Assembly (NCBI GenBank): GCA_029582165.1 | Contig: CM055869.1 | Location: 59,281,518-59,345,517, forward strand | Direction of reading: 5' to 3' | Source of the DNA: Portulaca oleracea | Lineage: Eukaryota > Streptophyta > Magnoliopsida > Caryophyllales > Portulacaceae | Length of the DNA: 64,000 nt | Part shown: piece by piece, positions 11,651 to 23,392 of the stretch | How the letters are laid out: every line of letters starts with the position of its first letter | How positions within the stretch are numbered: position 1 is the stretch's first letter | Made by a program: the position numbers and the translations under genes | Notes under the pieces: generated by a model | Database searches by the model: none | Told to the model about the DNA's origin: nothing | What the model saw: only the letters and a program-made list of their open reading frames with translations

Positions 11651-13092
11651 TGAGTGGAGATGGGTGATCCACCATGCAAGATTATCCTATTGCTTTAATT
11701 TTAATTTTTTTTAATTAATATAATCTTCTCCCATGGTCTTTTCAAGTGTGTCTTTAATAATTGGGCCATGATCTTTTGTAAAAGGATATACCAAACTGCA
11801 ACATATAGTATAAAGTAATAAAGAACACAAAAGCATATCCAAATCATTTAAGGTATAGTAATTAACCATTTAATTAAAAAAGACTACTACCCCCATTCAA
11901 ATTTGGGGCTTATTTGTTGGATATAATCATATAAATATAATTAAATTTTATAATACATCATAGTTACAATTTTATTTACATTATTATATATATATGACTG
12001 GTTACATATTAATCTTGTAATCAAAATCACCCTTAGTAACATTCACTAGCCTATGTCAATTTAATTACAATAATATTCAATATTTATATACATAATAATT
12101 AACTATGAAATACCATAGGGTAGATTTAAAAAGCTTAAATCTAAATCTAGAGTTCTAATTGCTTTCAGTTTAAGGGATTTTTAAATTTTGGGTTTTTTTT
12201 TAATTTTTTATTTTATAAAATTATTTTTTTAAGTTAGGGGGTTTATTATTTAAAACAATTATTCTTTTCGATATAAATAATAATAGGTATTACAATATAA
12301 ATTAACATGTGGATATATGGTTATCTAATTCAAAAATCTAGATAGCTGCTGGAATCTTCAATTCTTCATATTGGATACAAATTGTACTTAATTTTCATTG
12401 CCCTACAACTCGGTTAATCAAAAATCTGATTGACTGAAACTCGAATTTGATATAGATCACTAATATCATTATCTAAAAGTTTGATTAATCGAACCATCTA
12501 CAAATTTAGATCGATTAACCGATCCACGCACACCCTACCATTAGTTGATGCTTAATCAATCTTTTGATAAAATTATGTTTCCTCTAATTAATCCTCTTAC
12601 CAATTAACAGAAAGTTTGAGTTGAAAATAATTGTCATAGATAACCATGTTTTGACAAATATTTCACCCCTAGCCAAATACACCCTAAATTTATAATTACA
12701 TTATCCTTTTTTTTATAATCATCAAACCTAATAATGTATCTACCTTTGTTTTTTATTACATACCAAATTTTAACCAGCAACCTGAAACATTTTGCTTGTC
12801 TAGCTAACATATTCAACTTAAGTTTGGAAAAAGAAAAAAAAAAGAAAAAAAAAGCTTGTTGAATTATTGATTCTTTTTCCTTATACAATGAGAAATACTA
12901 TGGCCCAATAAAAGTTTTCTTTTCGTATACAGAAAAGATATGCATATTACTTTTTTTTTCTCCCAATTTTTGTGTTGGAATTTGTGAGTAGAATATCAAC
13001 AATCTGTTGCTGAATTTTAACTAGATTTTATTTTTTTCAAAGTTCTGAAAATTATATGTAAATTTACTGTAAATACAGATGTTAGATAATGG
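11651..13092. other. Intergenic, AT-rich, no gene seen
   Basis: Long A and T runs with no supported coding region or element boundary. Confidence 0.45.
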
Positions 13093-13174
13093 TCCCGCGG
13101 GAGTACAAATTGTGTGCCTACTCCCGCTATCCTATAATACTATAAATAATTATTGAGCGTTTTATTTCACAAAA

Positions 13175-13255
13175 GTACTCTTAGCTGGTTGGTTGGTAAC
13201 TCTAGTTTTACCTTGCAAGTCAGGGCTTCGAAACCTTTGTCAGGCATTTTTTATA
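13175..13255 (+). mobile_element. tRNA-like / SINE-like segment
   Basis: TTAGCTGGTTGGTTGGTAAC resembles a pol III A box, and GGGCTTCGAAACC about 30 bp downstream resembles a B box. CTTGCAAG lies between them as in many tRNA-derived SINE heads. It lacks a visible tail. Confidence 0.4.
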
Positions 13256-13439
13256 TTGTCATCCTTCTTCCAATTATTTCCTTTTCCGCATGAAATATTT
13301 AGTAATATTCTTCTTTACACAGATTTTAAATTTAGGAAAATTTATTTGCTAGTAATTTTTTATTTTTTTTGCAAACCCTAATTTTTTTAACAATTTTTTG
13401 AAATGTATATATTTAAGTGGTTGACACCTATACAAAGTA

Positions 13440-14270
13440 GGTGCGTATAAATATTAATTTGCTTGAGTGTGCAAAGTAGTTTGTTCTAGTATGCAAATTA
13501 GTCTATCTTTTTTATGGGATAGACTCATTTGCAAACTTTTTTTTTTTATCATTTGCACACTAATTTTTTCTATGCCTTTGCACTCTAATACACACACCAA
13601 CACATATACCTTTTTCACACTAACACACACCAATACATACATATTTGCACACTAATACACATACATTTGCACACTACGTACACACGTTTGCACATCAACA
13701 CTTACACGTTTGCGCACTAACACATATAACTTTACATACTAACAAACACGCTTTTTGCACACTAACATATACACTTTTGCACACTAACACACACTAATGA
13801 GCTAATACAAACGCATTTACACACTATTTTAGACGTTAATACAGATACATTTACACACTAGCATAGATTCTTTTGTACACCAGTATGAACTTATTTGCAC
13901 ACTAACACATACCAACACATACTTCTTTGCACACTAAGATGCACTTTTAATTTGCACACATGCACGGCTGCACATGTTCCTTTGCACACTAACAGAGATG
14001 CATTTACACAATAAAATAGACTACTTTGCACACTAGTAGGGACACCTTTGCACACCAACACATGGTCCTTTGCACGCTAATTTTTTTGGTAGTAGATTCC
14101 TTTACACATTATCACAACTCCTTGGCTCACTAAGTTTTTGTGGGATAGACATTTTTGCACACTAGGATAAATTCATTTGCACACTAATATATATATTTGA
14201 CACCAAGAGTTATATTGTTATACACCGATTACAATATTTATGCACACTATATATATACACAATTTTTAGT
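13440..14270. repeat. Degenerate minisatellite, TTTGCACACTAACACA type
   Basis: Dozens of imperfect units built on TTTGCACACTAACACA, spaced about 20-35 bp apart, fill this stretch. A few nearly perfect CACACTAACACACAC runs occur. The array lies inside the inverted-repeat block 13093-14737. Confidence 0.75.
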
Positions 14271-15181
14271 TGGTGTGCAATAAACTAAAATGATAGAAAA
14301 AAGGACAACAAATTTAAAATGATGAGAAAAGGAAATGTGAAAATTGGAGATAAATATGGAGAAACTTAAAACAAAGGGGAAAAAATAAAATAGATACAGA
14401 GAATATTAAAGAGAAAAATGACAGAATAAAATAATAAATAAAGCAAAATCAAAAAAGGTAAGAAAATGTGATATTAATTGGATAATTGTGAAATAAATTA
14501 AGTAAAGCACAAAAATAAAATATTAAGCAAACTAAGTTAATAGTAACCTTTGTTGAACTTTGGACCACACCTACATCATTACTATCTCTTTCCACTAGAC
14601 TACTGCATAATACAATGCTTCACTGCGCATCAAATAATATATATAGTATAGCGTTTGGTATTAAAAATTAAAAATAAAGCTCTGACATCATGTGACGTAT
14701 AGTGGGAGTAACAAGTCAATTTGTACTCTCGCGGGAGTGGGGTATATTTTTCGCTGTAAATATTATTCGGAACATATCTAATTTAAGGAAGTATTATTTG
14801 AGAATCTATAATAGTTGTAAGGTCTCAGTGGACTCATTGAAAATGCATAGTGAGCACAAATATTTTTTTCACTATTTAAAATAAAAATTATTAATTAAAA
14901 AACCGACCTCAAACATATAAAAGACATGTAAAAAAATGGAGGGAGCATGTCACAATGTGAGTATGTCACCAAAGCAAGCAGAAAATAGACAAATGAAAAC
15001 TACTATTCATCATTTGCCCTATACTATTATACAAACAGACTGACAAACATAAAAAATGTAAGCTTATATGCAAACCCTAAAAGATAATAAACAACTAAAA
15101 ATTTCAAACTTCCCTAATCCATTCACTTTCATAATTCATCATTGATATTCATTTCACTGGACTTTTCACACACCCACACAC

Positions 15182-15186
<5 letters not shown>

Positions 15187-15229
<43 letters not shown>
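15187..15229. repeat. (TA)n microsatellite
   Basis: About 43 bp of uninterrupted TA dinucleotides. Confidence 0.95.
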
Positions 15230-15233
<4 letters not shown>

Positions 15234-15304
15234 CGTGATAAAGTGAGAAATAACATTGCAGGTACATCAGTAATGGAGTTTCAATGGTGTGAACATGGTC
15301 TCGT

Positions 15305-15965
15305 CAGAGGCGGATCTATGTTGTAAACTGTGGTGTCAATTGACACCACAATCATTTTAAAAATGAACAATTCTGGTTGAAAAAAATAAAACTTATTATA
15401 TAAATAGCGTTTAAAACCACTTAAAATCACAAAGCTTTCAATAGCCTAGTGGTTGTGTTGAGCTAGTTTGCTGCTTGTGAAGTGTGAGCCTTGGTTTGAA
15501 TCTCTTTAGGCCTCCTTTCATGCCTTGTCATTATTAATCTTTTGTGGTCGTTGCTCCTACTTTTAATTTATTTAACCCTAATCCCTCCATCATTAAATTA
15601 TAATTTGTGTAAGCCACTATATTATTGTTTTTCTAAGTTATTATTTTCTCTTTATTGAATTTATTTCAACATTTGATTCCAAGTCATGAATTCGATTTGT
15701 GAGAACAAGCCAATGAGATTAAATTAGGATTTGTTAAATTGTTTGTCGTTGTGTGAATGAGCAAATATAGTTAAATTATTTTTTGTAAACACATAAATTG
15801 AATTATGTAGTATGTAATAGTTATTTAATATAATTTTATGGTTAATGTTGATTTTTCGACTTTTATATTACTATTAAATTTTGTTTGTGTATGTCGTTCA
15901 ATTTTAACTTTTCCAAGGCAAATTATACCTGACACCACTGGCCTCGAATTCTGTATCCGCCGCTG
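15305..15965. mobile_element. Non-autonomous hAT element
   Basis: The element starts CAGAGGCGGATC and ends with the inverted ATCCGCCGCTG. A perfect 8-bp target duplication, GGTCTCGT (15297-15304 and 15966-15973), flanks it. The CAG...CTG short termini and 8-bp duplication are diagnostic of hAT. Subterminal GACACCAC occurs near both ends. No transposase frame is present in the 661 bp. The interior includes a SINE-like segment. Confidence 0.85.
15427..15530 (+). mobile_element. SINE-like segment inside the hAT element
   Basis: TAGCCTAGTGGTTGTG resembles a pol III A box and TTGGTTTGAATCTC a B box with a C-to-T change, at tRNA-like spacing. Boundaries were not resolved. Confidence 0.45.
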
Positions 15966-16075
15966 GGTCTCGTGTGCCATGTACACATGCTACACACAAT
16001 GTCCATGCGAGACCATGTCTCCACCTTTGAATTTCTCATATCTACATTTACATTGTTATTTCTCATATTCTCATA

Positions 16076-16078
<3 letters not shown>

Positions 16079-16127
<49 letters not shown>
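16079..16127. repeat. (TA)n(TG)n compound microsatellite
   Basis: About 39 bp of TA repeats run directly into five TG repeats. Confidence 0.9.
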
Positions 16128-16785
16128 ATACTTGTGCCTTGTATGTAACACATATTCAATTGTAGGCACAAGCTTAAAATAAATAAATACACGCACACAT
16201 ATGAATTCAATACGTATACAAACTTGTTACTTGTAGTTTACATGTGTAATTAAATCTAAAGAAGGCAAAACTTTTTTGAGCTGTTACTTTCATTTCATAT
16301 CAATATATCATTATGTTTATTCGTTCCGTAGGTCCTTTTTGAGATTAAAATTATTTTTTTTTTTAAAAAAAAACATCTTATCCTAAAGGACATGCATGCA
16401 TGCACAATGCAAGTTAGGATTGAATTTTTATAATGAAATTAGTTGAATTATAATGATCCAAAAAACCAAATAAATGCACACATGGTCATATTATTAAAGA
16501 AGGGGGTTTTCTAGTATATAGTCACTCCTTATAATTATATTGACAAGAAGTTAATAGTTATAATAATTATGGGAGCCACAGTATATAATGGATAACTTGC
16601 TATGTGGTTAAGAATAAATGGCTAATTTTCCATGAGTAGATAGACCTCAACTTCAAGCAATATCTCTCAATTGTAGTCCATTTTTGACATGTATTATCCA
16701 TATACCAAGGCAACAATCCAACTGTATTGACAGTTACAGGTCACCATCAGAATTAGACCAATGCTATACACATACATTTCAACTT

Positions 16786-17122
16786 TATTTATATACATGG
16801 AGTGATTATATGAGCACGACTCTTGGTGAACATGTGAGCATGGTTAGATATTTGGCGGACATCAAGTATTATTTTCGTGGACACTAAGTGTGAAATGTGG
16901 GCATCAAGATTATTTTTATGGACATCAATATTTGATCGATATTCGCCAAGCAAAACCTTTATGTTCTCTTTTCTTACTTGATATCCACGAAAATCATACT
17001 TGATGTCCACCTTTTGTAGTTGATGTCCACAAAAATAATACTTGATATCCGCTAGATATCTATCCATACTCACATGCTCACCAAATGGTCATGCTCATAT
17101 GATCAGTTCCATATATATAAAA
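16786..17122. mobile_element. Foldback MITE-like element
   Basis: The left arm (about 16786-16885) and right arm (about 17020-17122) are inverted copies: TATGAGCACGACTC and ATCAAGTATTATTTTCGTGG on the left have their complements on the right. The right half also holds two further copies of the TTGATGTCCAC unit. No coding capacity is seen and the target duplication was not resolved. Confidence 0.6.
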
Positions 17123-17697
17123 CTTAATGATGATTAGTAAAGTTTATACTATATCTAAAAGCAGTTTTATTTTATATTATATGCCACTTTACAATTTTTA
17201 TTTCTTATTAATTACATAACTACTTTTTTTATTGCACGTTAATTGTTAATTAATTATGGTAGTATTAATAAAATATATTAGTTTTAAGGTATTTAAGTAA
17301 TTTTCTTATTACCATTCAAAAAAAGTAATTTTCTTTTTTTTTCCATATGAATTTCTCTCATTAATCCTAAATGTCTAGGTTTTAAAAAAAAATAAGAAGA
17401 AAAGAAAGTTACTTGGGTGGGGGGAGTAGGTGACATATCATAGTCGTCATATAAATTCATTTTACTTAAAATTGGTACACATATTTGTCAAATGAATTGG
17501 CTATTAATTAATACTGTTAAACTTATCAAATATTCATTCAATATTCCATTAATCATCATAAACACCTCTAGTCCCATAAGAATGAGAGAGATTTGATTGA
17601 AACCAAGCTAGTGTATATCATTACCAAATTTCCATAATGGTATATTAATATCATGAGATCGATTCCACTGAGACAGTTTCATTTTGCAAATACTACC

Positions 17698-17933
17698 TAC
17701 CTCCATTTTTATTTAAGTGTCACATAGGTAATTGTGTCAAAAATTTTGACCGTTAATATCTTATTTTGTATAATGATCTATCAAACAAAATGGATATTGT
17801 TATCTTCATAATAAAAATACTATTGAAAAAGTATAATATTGTATTCTTTTATAAAAATATTATGTATAAAATTGTTGATCAAAGATGGACTTTGAAAAAC
17901 GTGAATGATAAATAAAAGAAAACGGAGGGAGTA
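17698..17933. mobile_element. Stowaway-like MITE
   Basis: The element runs from TACCTCCATTTTTATTTAAG to AAAACGGAGGGAGTA, inverted ends, about 236 bp. The body resembles that at 8923-9165. Confidence 0.65.
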
Positions 17934-19069
17934 GTCAATAATTTTGGGACATGTACAATGTCCGGATAGTATTGTAATATTTGTAAATTTTATTTTTAAT
18001 TTTAAAATTTATTTTTATTAATTATTAAGACAAATAAACTATTAAAATAATTCATATTTGACTAATTAAGAAAAAGAAAGATTGATTGTAACATTATTAT
18101 GTAATTTTCAAGAATGGATCAATGCCTAGTAGTGTTCGTAATGTCTGTAGTTACCAATACAAATTACAAATAATTATACTAAAATAATTCATATTTAATT
18201 TAATAAAAAATAATATTGGTTGTAATACTATATTTGAATATAATTTTTGAGAATGTGGTACTAAATATTTTACTCACAAAAAATATTCTATTACCTTATT
18301 TATTAGTCATTGATTTGCATTCTAATTAATCATACCATATTAGTTTATATTAATATATCCATTTTAATTTAAAAATAATATAAATTTATTGTGAGTATGT
18401 TATCCATTTTCTAACACTTAAAACAACTTTTCCAAATGACGCACACCCACTTTTGTGTTTGAAATTTAATAAGTACAAATGATTACCAATTTTTACTACT
18501 ATCTTCGGCCGTGTTCTTTGGATTAGTTCAACCATCCAATTTAATTATATCCAAATTTTACACAATTCCTCAAAAGAACATCCTCTATAAAAACACAATT
18601 GTAAAAAAAGCATTCTCTAGTGCCAAATCGAACTCGAATTTCATCGTATTGTCAGGTCTAGCACTTATAGATAATATGAGAAAAGCTAGTTAAAAAGTGA
18701 GATTATAAAAACGGATAGGATAACGTTATTGTCATGTTGACACAAGTTCTAAGAGCACACTATTCAAGCATAACAACCAATACCATTAGGTAATTATCCT
18801 TTTGTTCAACCAAATTGAGGATATTTTTCATTGTTACATAGGCATCAAAATGAGATAAAAAGTTACATACATAATTGAAGAGGTCCCATTTTAACGTGGA
18901 AAAAGTCTCAAAACATAGTTTGTATTTTCAAATGTTGCATTAAATTTGTTGGACTTGTGTGTGAATGAATGAATTGAAAAGAATTCTAGATCTTTGTCTT
19001 AGAATAAAGACCAACAGACAAATTATCAAATATTTGACTCATTCATTTCCTAGTATTAAATACCTACCT
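17934..19069. other. Intergenic, no gene seen
   Basis: AT-rich sequence with no supported features. Confidence 0.45.
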
Positions 19070-19245
19070 TTCATGGGTAACTTTTGATAACTTTTGGTAA
19101 CTTTTTGACAAATTTATGCAAATATATCAAACTTAAAATTTTTTGTTTTTTTAACTTTGATAATTTTTATAAATTTTGGTAAATTTAGACAAATTAATAA
19201 ATTTTGGCAAATTTAATTTAATTCACCCACGAATTTGACATGCCC
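19070..19245. mobile_element. Truncated Tourist-like MITE
   Basis: The body (CATGGGTAACTTTTGATAAC, then GGTAAATTTAGACAAATT) and right end (CACGAATTTGACATGCCCTC) match the MITE at 4214-4441, but the left terminus is missing or degraded. Confidence 0.55.
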
Positions 19246-19416
19246 TCTAATCATCAACTTCTCCAAACAATATGGGACTCTTTGCCATTCATATGTACAA
19301 CCAAGACCCAAACTGATAAGATATTTGGCTCATTCCTTGAATTTTGGCCAAATTGAATATTTGAATTTGTCTGATTCCGAAGTTTGGGCGTGTAAAATTT
19401 TGGCCCAACTGAATAT

Positions 19417-19642
19417 TACCTTCGTCCGAAAATGTTTGTCGATTTGACTAAGTTTTGACTGTTGATCATTCACAAATTACAATGAGTTACAATATGAAAT
19501 TAACACCACTGTAAATTTTAGTAGATATCTTTCTAATAGAGATGATTTCATATCGTAACTCGTTGTAATTTGTGAGTAATCAATAGTATAATCAATAGTG
19601 AAAGTTTATCAAATATACCAATATTTTGGGACAGAGGTAATA
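19417..19642. mobile_element. Stowaway-like MITE, third subfamily
   Basis: The left end is TTACCTTCGTCCGAAAATG and the right end TTTTGGGACAGAGGTAATA. The body contains inverted ACAAATTACAATGAGTTACA and TCGTTGTAATTTGTGAGTAA. The same family occurs at 30289-30500 and 30600-30816. Confidence 0.65.
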
Positions 19643-20114
19643 TTTAAATTTGTAAAACCCTGAAATTTTGGGCAATGCTCATAAACATTAAATTCTGGTT
19701 AAATTTGAACTAGAAATTAATGCAGCTTGGTTGAACCTAAGTTCGGGTTATCAAAATAGATGTGTTCATTTCCAAAAAAAAAAGGTTTTGTATATCCGTA
19801 TCTCATTTAAATTTATACGTTGACTTATTTGTCTAATATAAACTTGATCCAAAACTAATTTTTTACCGGCCATAATTTGTAACTAAAATTATTAGAATTC
19901 AACCCTTATGTCTTTTTTTAGTTTATAATAGTACTCAATCATCCCCATATCATCATATGTCATTAAAGAAATCTTCAAAGGGCTATAGGCCATATAAAAA
20001 AATTTGTTTGTGAAATGATAACCCTGATTTTTCACTACGAATATAATCATACTATTTTATATAGATTAAAAACTTTATAAACATAAATTACTTATACGCT
20101 ATAATACCAACTAA

Positions 20115-20117
<3 letters not shown>

Positions 20118-20165
<48 letters not shown>

Positions 20166-20167
20166 TA
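20118..20167. repeat. (TA)n microsatellite
   Basis: About 50 bp of TA repeats with one TG interruption. Confidence 0.9.
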
Positions 20168-20635
20168 AAAAATATTTATAATTATCATTCACACAATCAC
20201 CAACATCATAATATTGTATTGTCAATAATCTAATGGAAAATGAAAATTGGGAATGCTCTAAAATGGGCTGGGTCAAGAACTTAATCCAGCCACCCAAGAA
20301 GAGGCCCAGGATGAAAAATGGGCTACAATGACTTAACATAACATAATAGGGCTATTGACCATGAAAGATGGCCCATAAGTCAAATTGATACAAAAGTCTC
20401 TCTAGAACTATGAAGTCCTAATTTATATTAAAAATGGGATCCACATCGATGAGTTGACATTGTATATTTTAATATTTTTTATTTTTTTTGCAGTCTGCTT
20501 CCCGAGAATGAAGCTGCTCGTAGAGAGGGAAGAAATGTGGGGTTCCTTGCAAAGAGGAAGAGAGAAGAAGAAGTCGTCTGACTCTAAATCTATTAACATT
20601 AATAATGAATTAATTCTACGAAACTTCCTCCTAGT

Positions 20636-20681
20636 CGTCGTCTTCTTCTTCTTCTTCTTCTTCTTCTTCTTCTTCTTCTTC
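20636..20681. repeat. (TTC)n microsatellite
   Basis: About fifteen TTC/TCT units in a row. The frames crossing it encode only poly-Phe or poly-Lys and are not called as genes. Confidence 0.95.
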
Positions 20682-20834
20682 AGTTTCGTCATGCAAGATT
20701 TAATACATGCATCCATGGTTTGTTATATATGCAATTCATGGATATTAATATGGTAATCCATGGTTGTTTGTGTTCGTAATGGGGTACTCTTGATGAATAT
20801 ATCAACAAATTAATAATATGTTATTAATTGGCAA

Positions 20835-21625
20835 CGCTGTTGGAACATAATGTAACTTGTTTGGATAAGTCCATATAAAATCAATAAAGTACCAATTCAT
20901 AGTTGATGGAAGACGAAACATATGTAGGAACTATGTATGACACAATAACAAAAGCTTCAATCTACAAAATAAAACACTTTACTAAAAGTTCTTTATACAT
21001 GATAATCGACGACAATACGTTGACTACATCCATGGTTCCATGGTTCGTGATATGTGTTATCCATGGATACTATTAGAGAATCTATAGCAATAGTCATGTG
21101 GACTTCTATAATAGTATCCATGGATAACACATATGATTAACCATGGATAACACATATCACTAACCATGGATATTCCATAACAAACCTAAACAATAATGGA
21201 TTTCTGCAAAATTATTTAAACTTAGAAAATTAAACGCAAGGCTCCAAAACATAATGTAATTTGTTTGGATAAGTACATATAAAATCAGTAAAACACGAGT
21301 TCATAGTTGATGGAAAGACAAAACATACGTAGTAACTATGTATAACGTAACACAATAACATAATCTTCATTCCATAGAAAAAACACTCTAAAAGTCCTTA
21401 ATTAATACATTATAATCCACGACAATATACTGACTACATTCATGGTTAGTGATATGTGTTATCCATAGATACTATTATAGAGTCCATGACAATACCCATG
21501 TCGACTTCTATAATAATATCAATGGATAACATGTATCATTAACCATGGATAACACATATCACTAACCATAGATATTCCATAACAAACCTAAACAATAATG
21601 GATTTCTACAAAATCACTAATGAAA
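20835..21625. repeat. Tandem duplication of a ~380-bp palindrome-rich unit
   Basis: Two direct copies (about 20835-21213 and about 21245-21625) share GTTTGGATAAGT, TTCATAGTTGATGG, GTGATATGTGTTATCCAT and CCATAACAAACCTAAACAAT. Each carries several copies of TTATCCATGGATA on both strands, able to form hairpins. Homology is clear but imperfect, so the duplication is not recent. Confidence 0.75.
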
Positions 21626-21854
21626 ATTCTACCATAGTTGAATTATTTTTCAACTAATGTAGTTGAAAATTTTATACCATTAATTTATCAAAAATAAATC
21701 ATATTACTTAAAAAGATTTATGTCTCACTAGTTAATTATTGTAATGAGTTACTTTGATCAACCTACATTAATTTTGAATTTTTATGGCAAAATCGATGGT
21801 ATCTGTACTTTTCAACTACGATAGTTGAAAAAAGTAAATGATGGTAGAATTTCC
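21622..21854. mobile_element. MITE with ~46-bp inverted repeats
   Basis: The left end GAAAATTCTACCATAGTTGA and right end AAATGATGGTAGAATTTCC are inverted. A second inverted pair, TTTTTCAACTA / TAGTTGAAAAA, lies just inside. About 233 bp, non-coding. A related end occurs near 27555-27606. Confidence 0.65.
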
Positions 21855-21930
21855 TTAAAAATATTTAATTTTGTAAAAAATTATATCTTAACATACATGA
21901 TTACTTAATAATTGTAACAAGTCCCACGGT

Positions 21931-21932
<2 letters not shown>

Positions 21933-21989
<57 letters not shown>
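21933..21989. repeat. (AT)n microsatellite
   Basis: 57 bp of uninterrupted AT repeats ending at the edge of the MITE at 21990. Confidence 0.95.
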
Positions 21990-21992
<3 letters not shown>

Positions 21993-22526
21993 ATATTGGA
22001 TTCTAATAATCTCTACTATCACAAATTGTATGGCAATAATCCCTACTATCATTTTGGATTCTGGTGGTTCAAAAAAAAAAAATTGTATTGTAGTGGGACA
22101 AAATCGAGTGTATATGCTAAATATCATAGATTTTGTGTTGCATTTGATTCAAAACTTTGTATAACACTTTACCACGATTTTTAATGAATTTACAGCATTT
22201 CTCCCAATTTTTTCAATTTTTTTTCAATTTTTTATGATTTTTTCAATTTTATTCCTTTTAAAAAATCATAATAATTGCTCGGAATCTCAAAAAAATAATT
22301 TAAAAAATGTTTTAGTAACTATACTTCGTTACCTATCTAGGGGTAGGAACCAAAAAAACAAAAATAATATGGGGTAGGCATGGAAAAAATAAAAAGAATG
22401 TGGTGATGGATTTGGTACCACTACAATACAATTTTATTTTTTTTTTGACCACCAGAATCGAAAATGATAGTAGGGATTATTGCCATACAATTTGTGATAG
22501 TAGGGATTATTAGAATCCAATATCCC
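21990..22526. mobile_element. MITE with ~85-bp inverted repeats
   Basis: The left arm starts GGGATATTGGATTCTAATAA and the right arm ends TTAGAATCCAATATCCC, perfect inverted ends in an arm of about 85 bp. TA lies on both sides. The 537-bp element has no coding frame. A solo end of the same family lies at 38602-38665. Confidence 0.8.
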
Positions 22527-22529
22527 TAT

Positions 22530-22972
22530 ATATATTGTAGTGGGACAAAATCGAGTGTATACGCTAAATATCAAAGATTTTGTGTTGCATTTGATTCAAA
22601 ACTGTGTATAACACTTTACCACGATTTTTAATGAATTTACGGCATTTCTCCTAATTTTTTTCAATTTTTTTTTTCAATTTTTTATGATTTTTTCAATTTT
22701 ATTCCTTTTAAAAAATCATAATAATTGCTCGGAATCCCAAAAAATTAATTTAAAAAATGTTTTAGTAACTACACTTCGTTACCTATCTAGGGGTAGGAAC
22801 CAAAAAAACAAAAACAATATGGGGTAGGCATGGAAAAAATAAAAAGAATGTGGTGATTGATTTGGTACCACTACAATACAATTTTATTTTTTTTGGACCA
22901 CCAGAATTCAAAATGATAGTAGGGATTATTGCCACACAATTTGTGATAGTAGGAATTATTAGAATCCAATTT

Positions 22973-22975
<3 letters not shown>
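22530..22975. mobile_element. Partial second copy of the same MITE
   Basis: The interior from ATTGTAGTGGGACAAAATCG onward and the right arm (ending GAATCCAATTTCCC) repeat the element at 21990-22526, but the whole left arm is missing. The copy is joined directly to the first. Confidence 0.75.

Positions 22976-23014
<39 letters not shown>
22976..23014. repeat. (TA)n microsatellite
   Basis: 39 bp of TA repeats between two MITEs. Confidence 0.95.
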
Positions 23015-23016
<2 letters not shown>

Positions 23017-23293
23017 AATGACTCAAGTAGGAAGAAAGTTTAGGTAGGAAGGTGAGAAGAGCAAATCACAGCCCTTGATTTTACATCTAACGGTGTGTGA
23101 CCACGGATATCAGTGAGTGTGGTCATAGATTTTATGACCACACTCTCTGAATTCCATGACCACACTCCCTGAATTCCATGATCACATTCCATGATACTCA
23201 TGACCACACATTATTGTTAGATGCAAAATCAAGAGCTATGATTCACTCTTCTCACCTTTCTATCTAAACTGTCTTCCTACTGAATCCGTTTCC
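23015..23293. mobile_element. Foldback MITE, ~90-bp arms
   Basis: The left arm (GGAATGACTCAAGTAGGAAG ... AAGGTGAGAAGAG ... CATCTAAC) and right arm (GTTAGATGCAAAATCAAGAG ... CTTCTCACCTTTCTATCTAA ... TTTCC) are inverted copies. The centre repeats ATGACCACACTC. 279 bp, non-coding, ending a few bases before the LINE target site. Confidence 0.75.
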
Positions 23294-23392
23294 ACACTAT
23301 ATATATATATATTCTCTCTCATCGAGAGCTTCTCTGTCTAAGGCGATCTCCGATCAGACCAGCCACCTACGTCCAGGGCGTTTAGCCCAGCC

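Larger units (their letters stand above)
13093..14737. mobile_element. Inverted-repeat-bounded block (unclassified element)
   Basis: About 40 bp at the left (TCCCGCGGGAGTACAAATTG ... CTACTCCCGCTAT) is repeated in inverted form at the right (ATAGTGGGAGTAACAAG ... TTGTACTCTCGCGGGA). Each terminal repeat itself contains an inverted GGGAGTA/TACTCCC pair. I could not find a convincing target duplication, so the class is open. The interior carries a SINE-like stretch and a minisatellite. Confidence 0.5.

Noticed and set aside
13440..14270. Could the TTTGCACACTAACACA array be a CRISPR-like array?
   Set aside because: Units are degenerate and spacing irregular with no unique spacers, and the context is a plant nuclear genome. 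It is a minisatellite.
20423..20756. Open frames on both strands around 20.6 kb
   Set aside because: They read through the (TTC)n microsatellite as poly-Phe or poly-Lys; no coding evidence.
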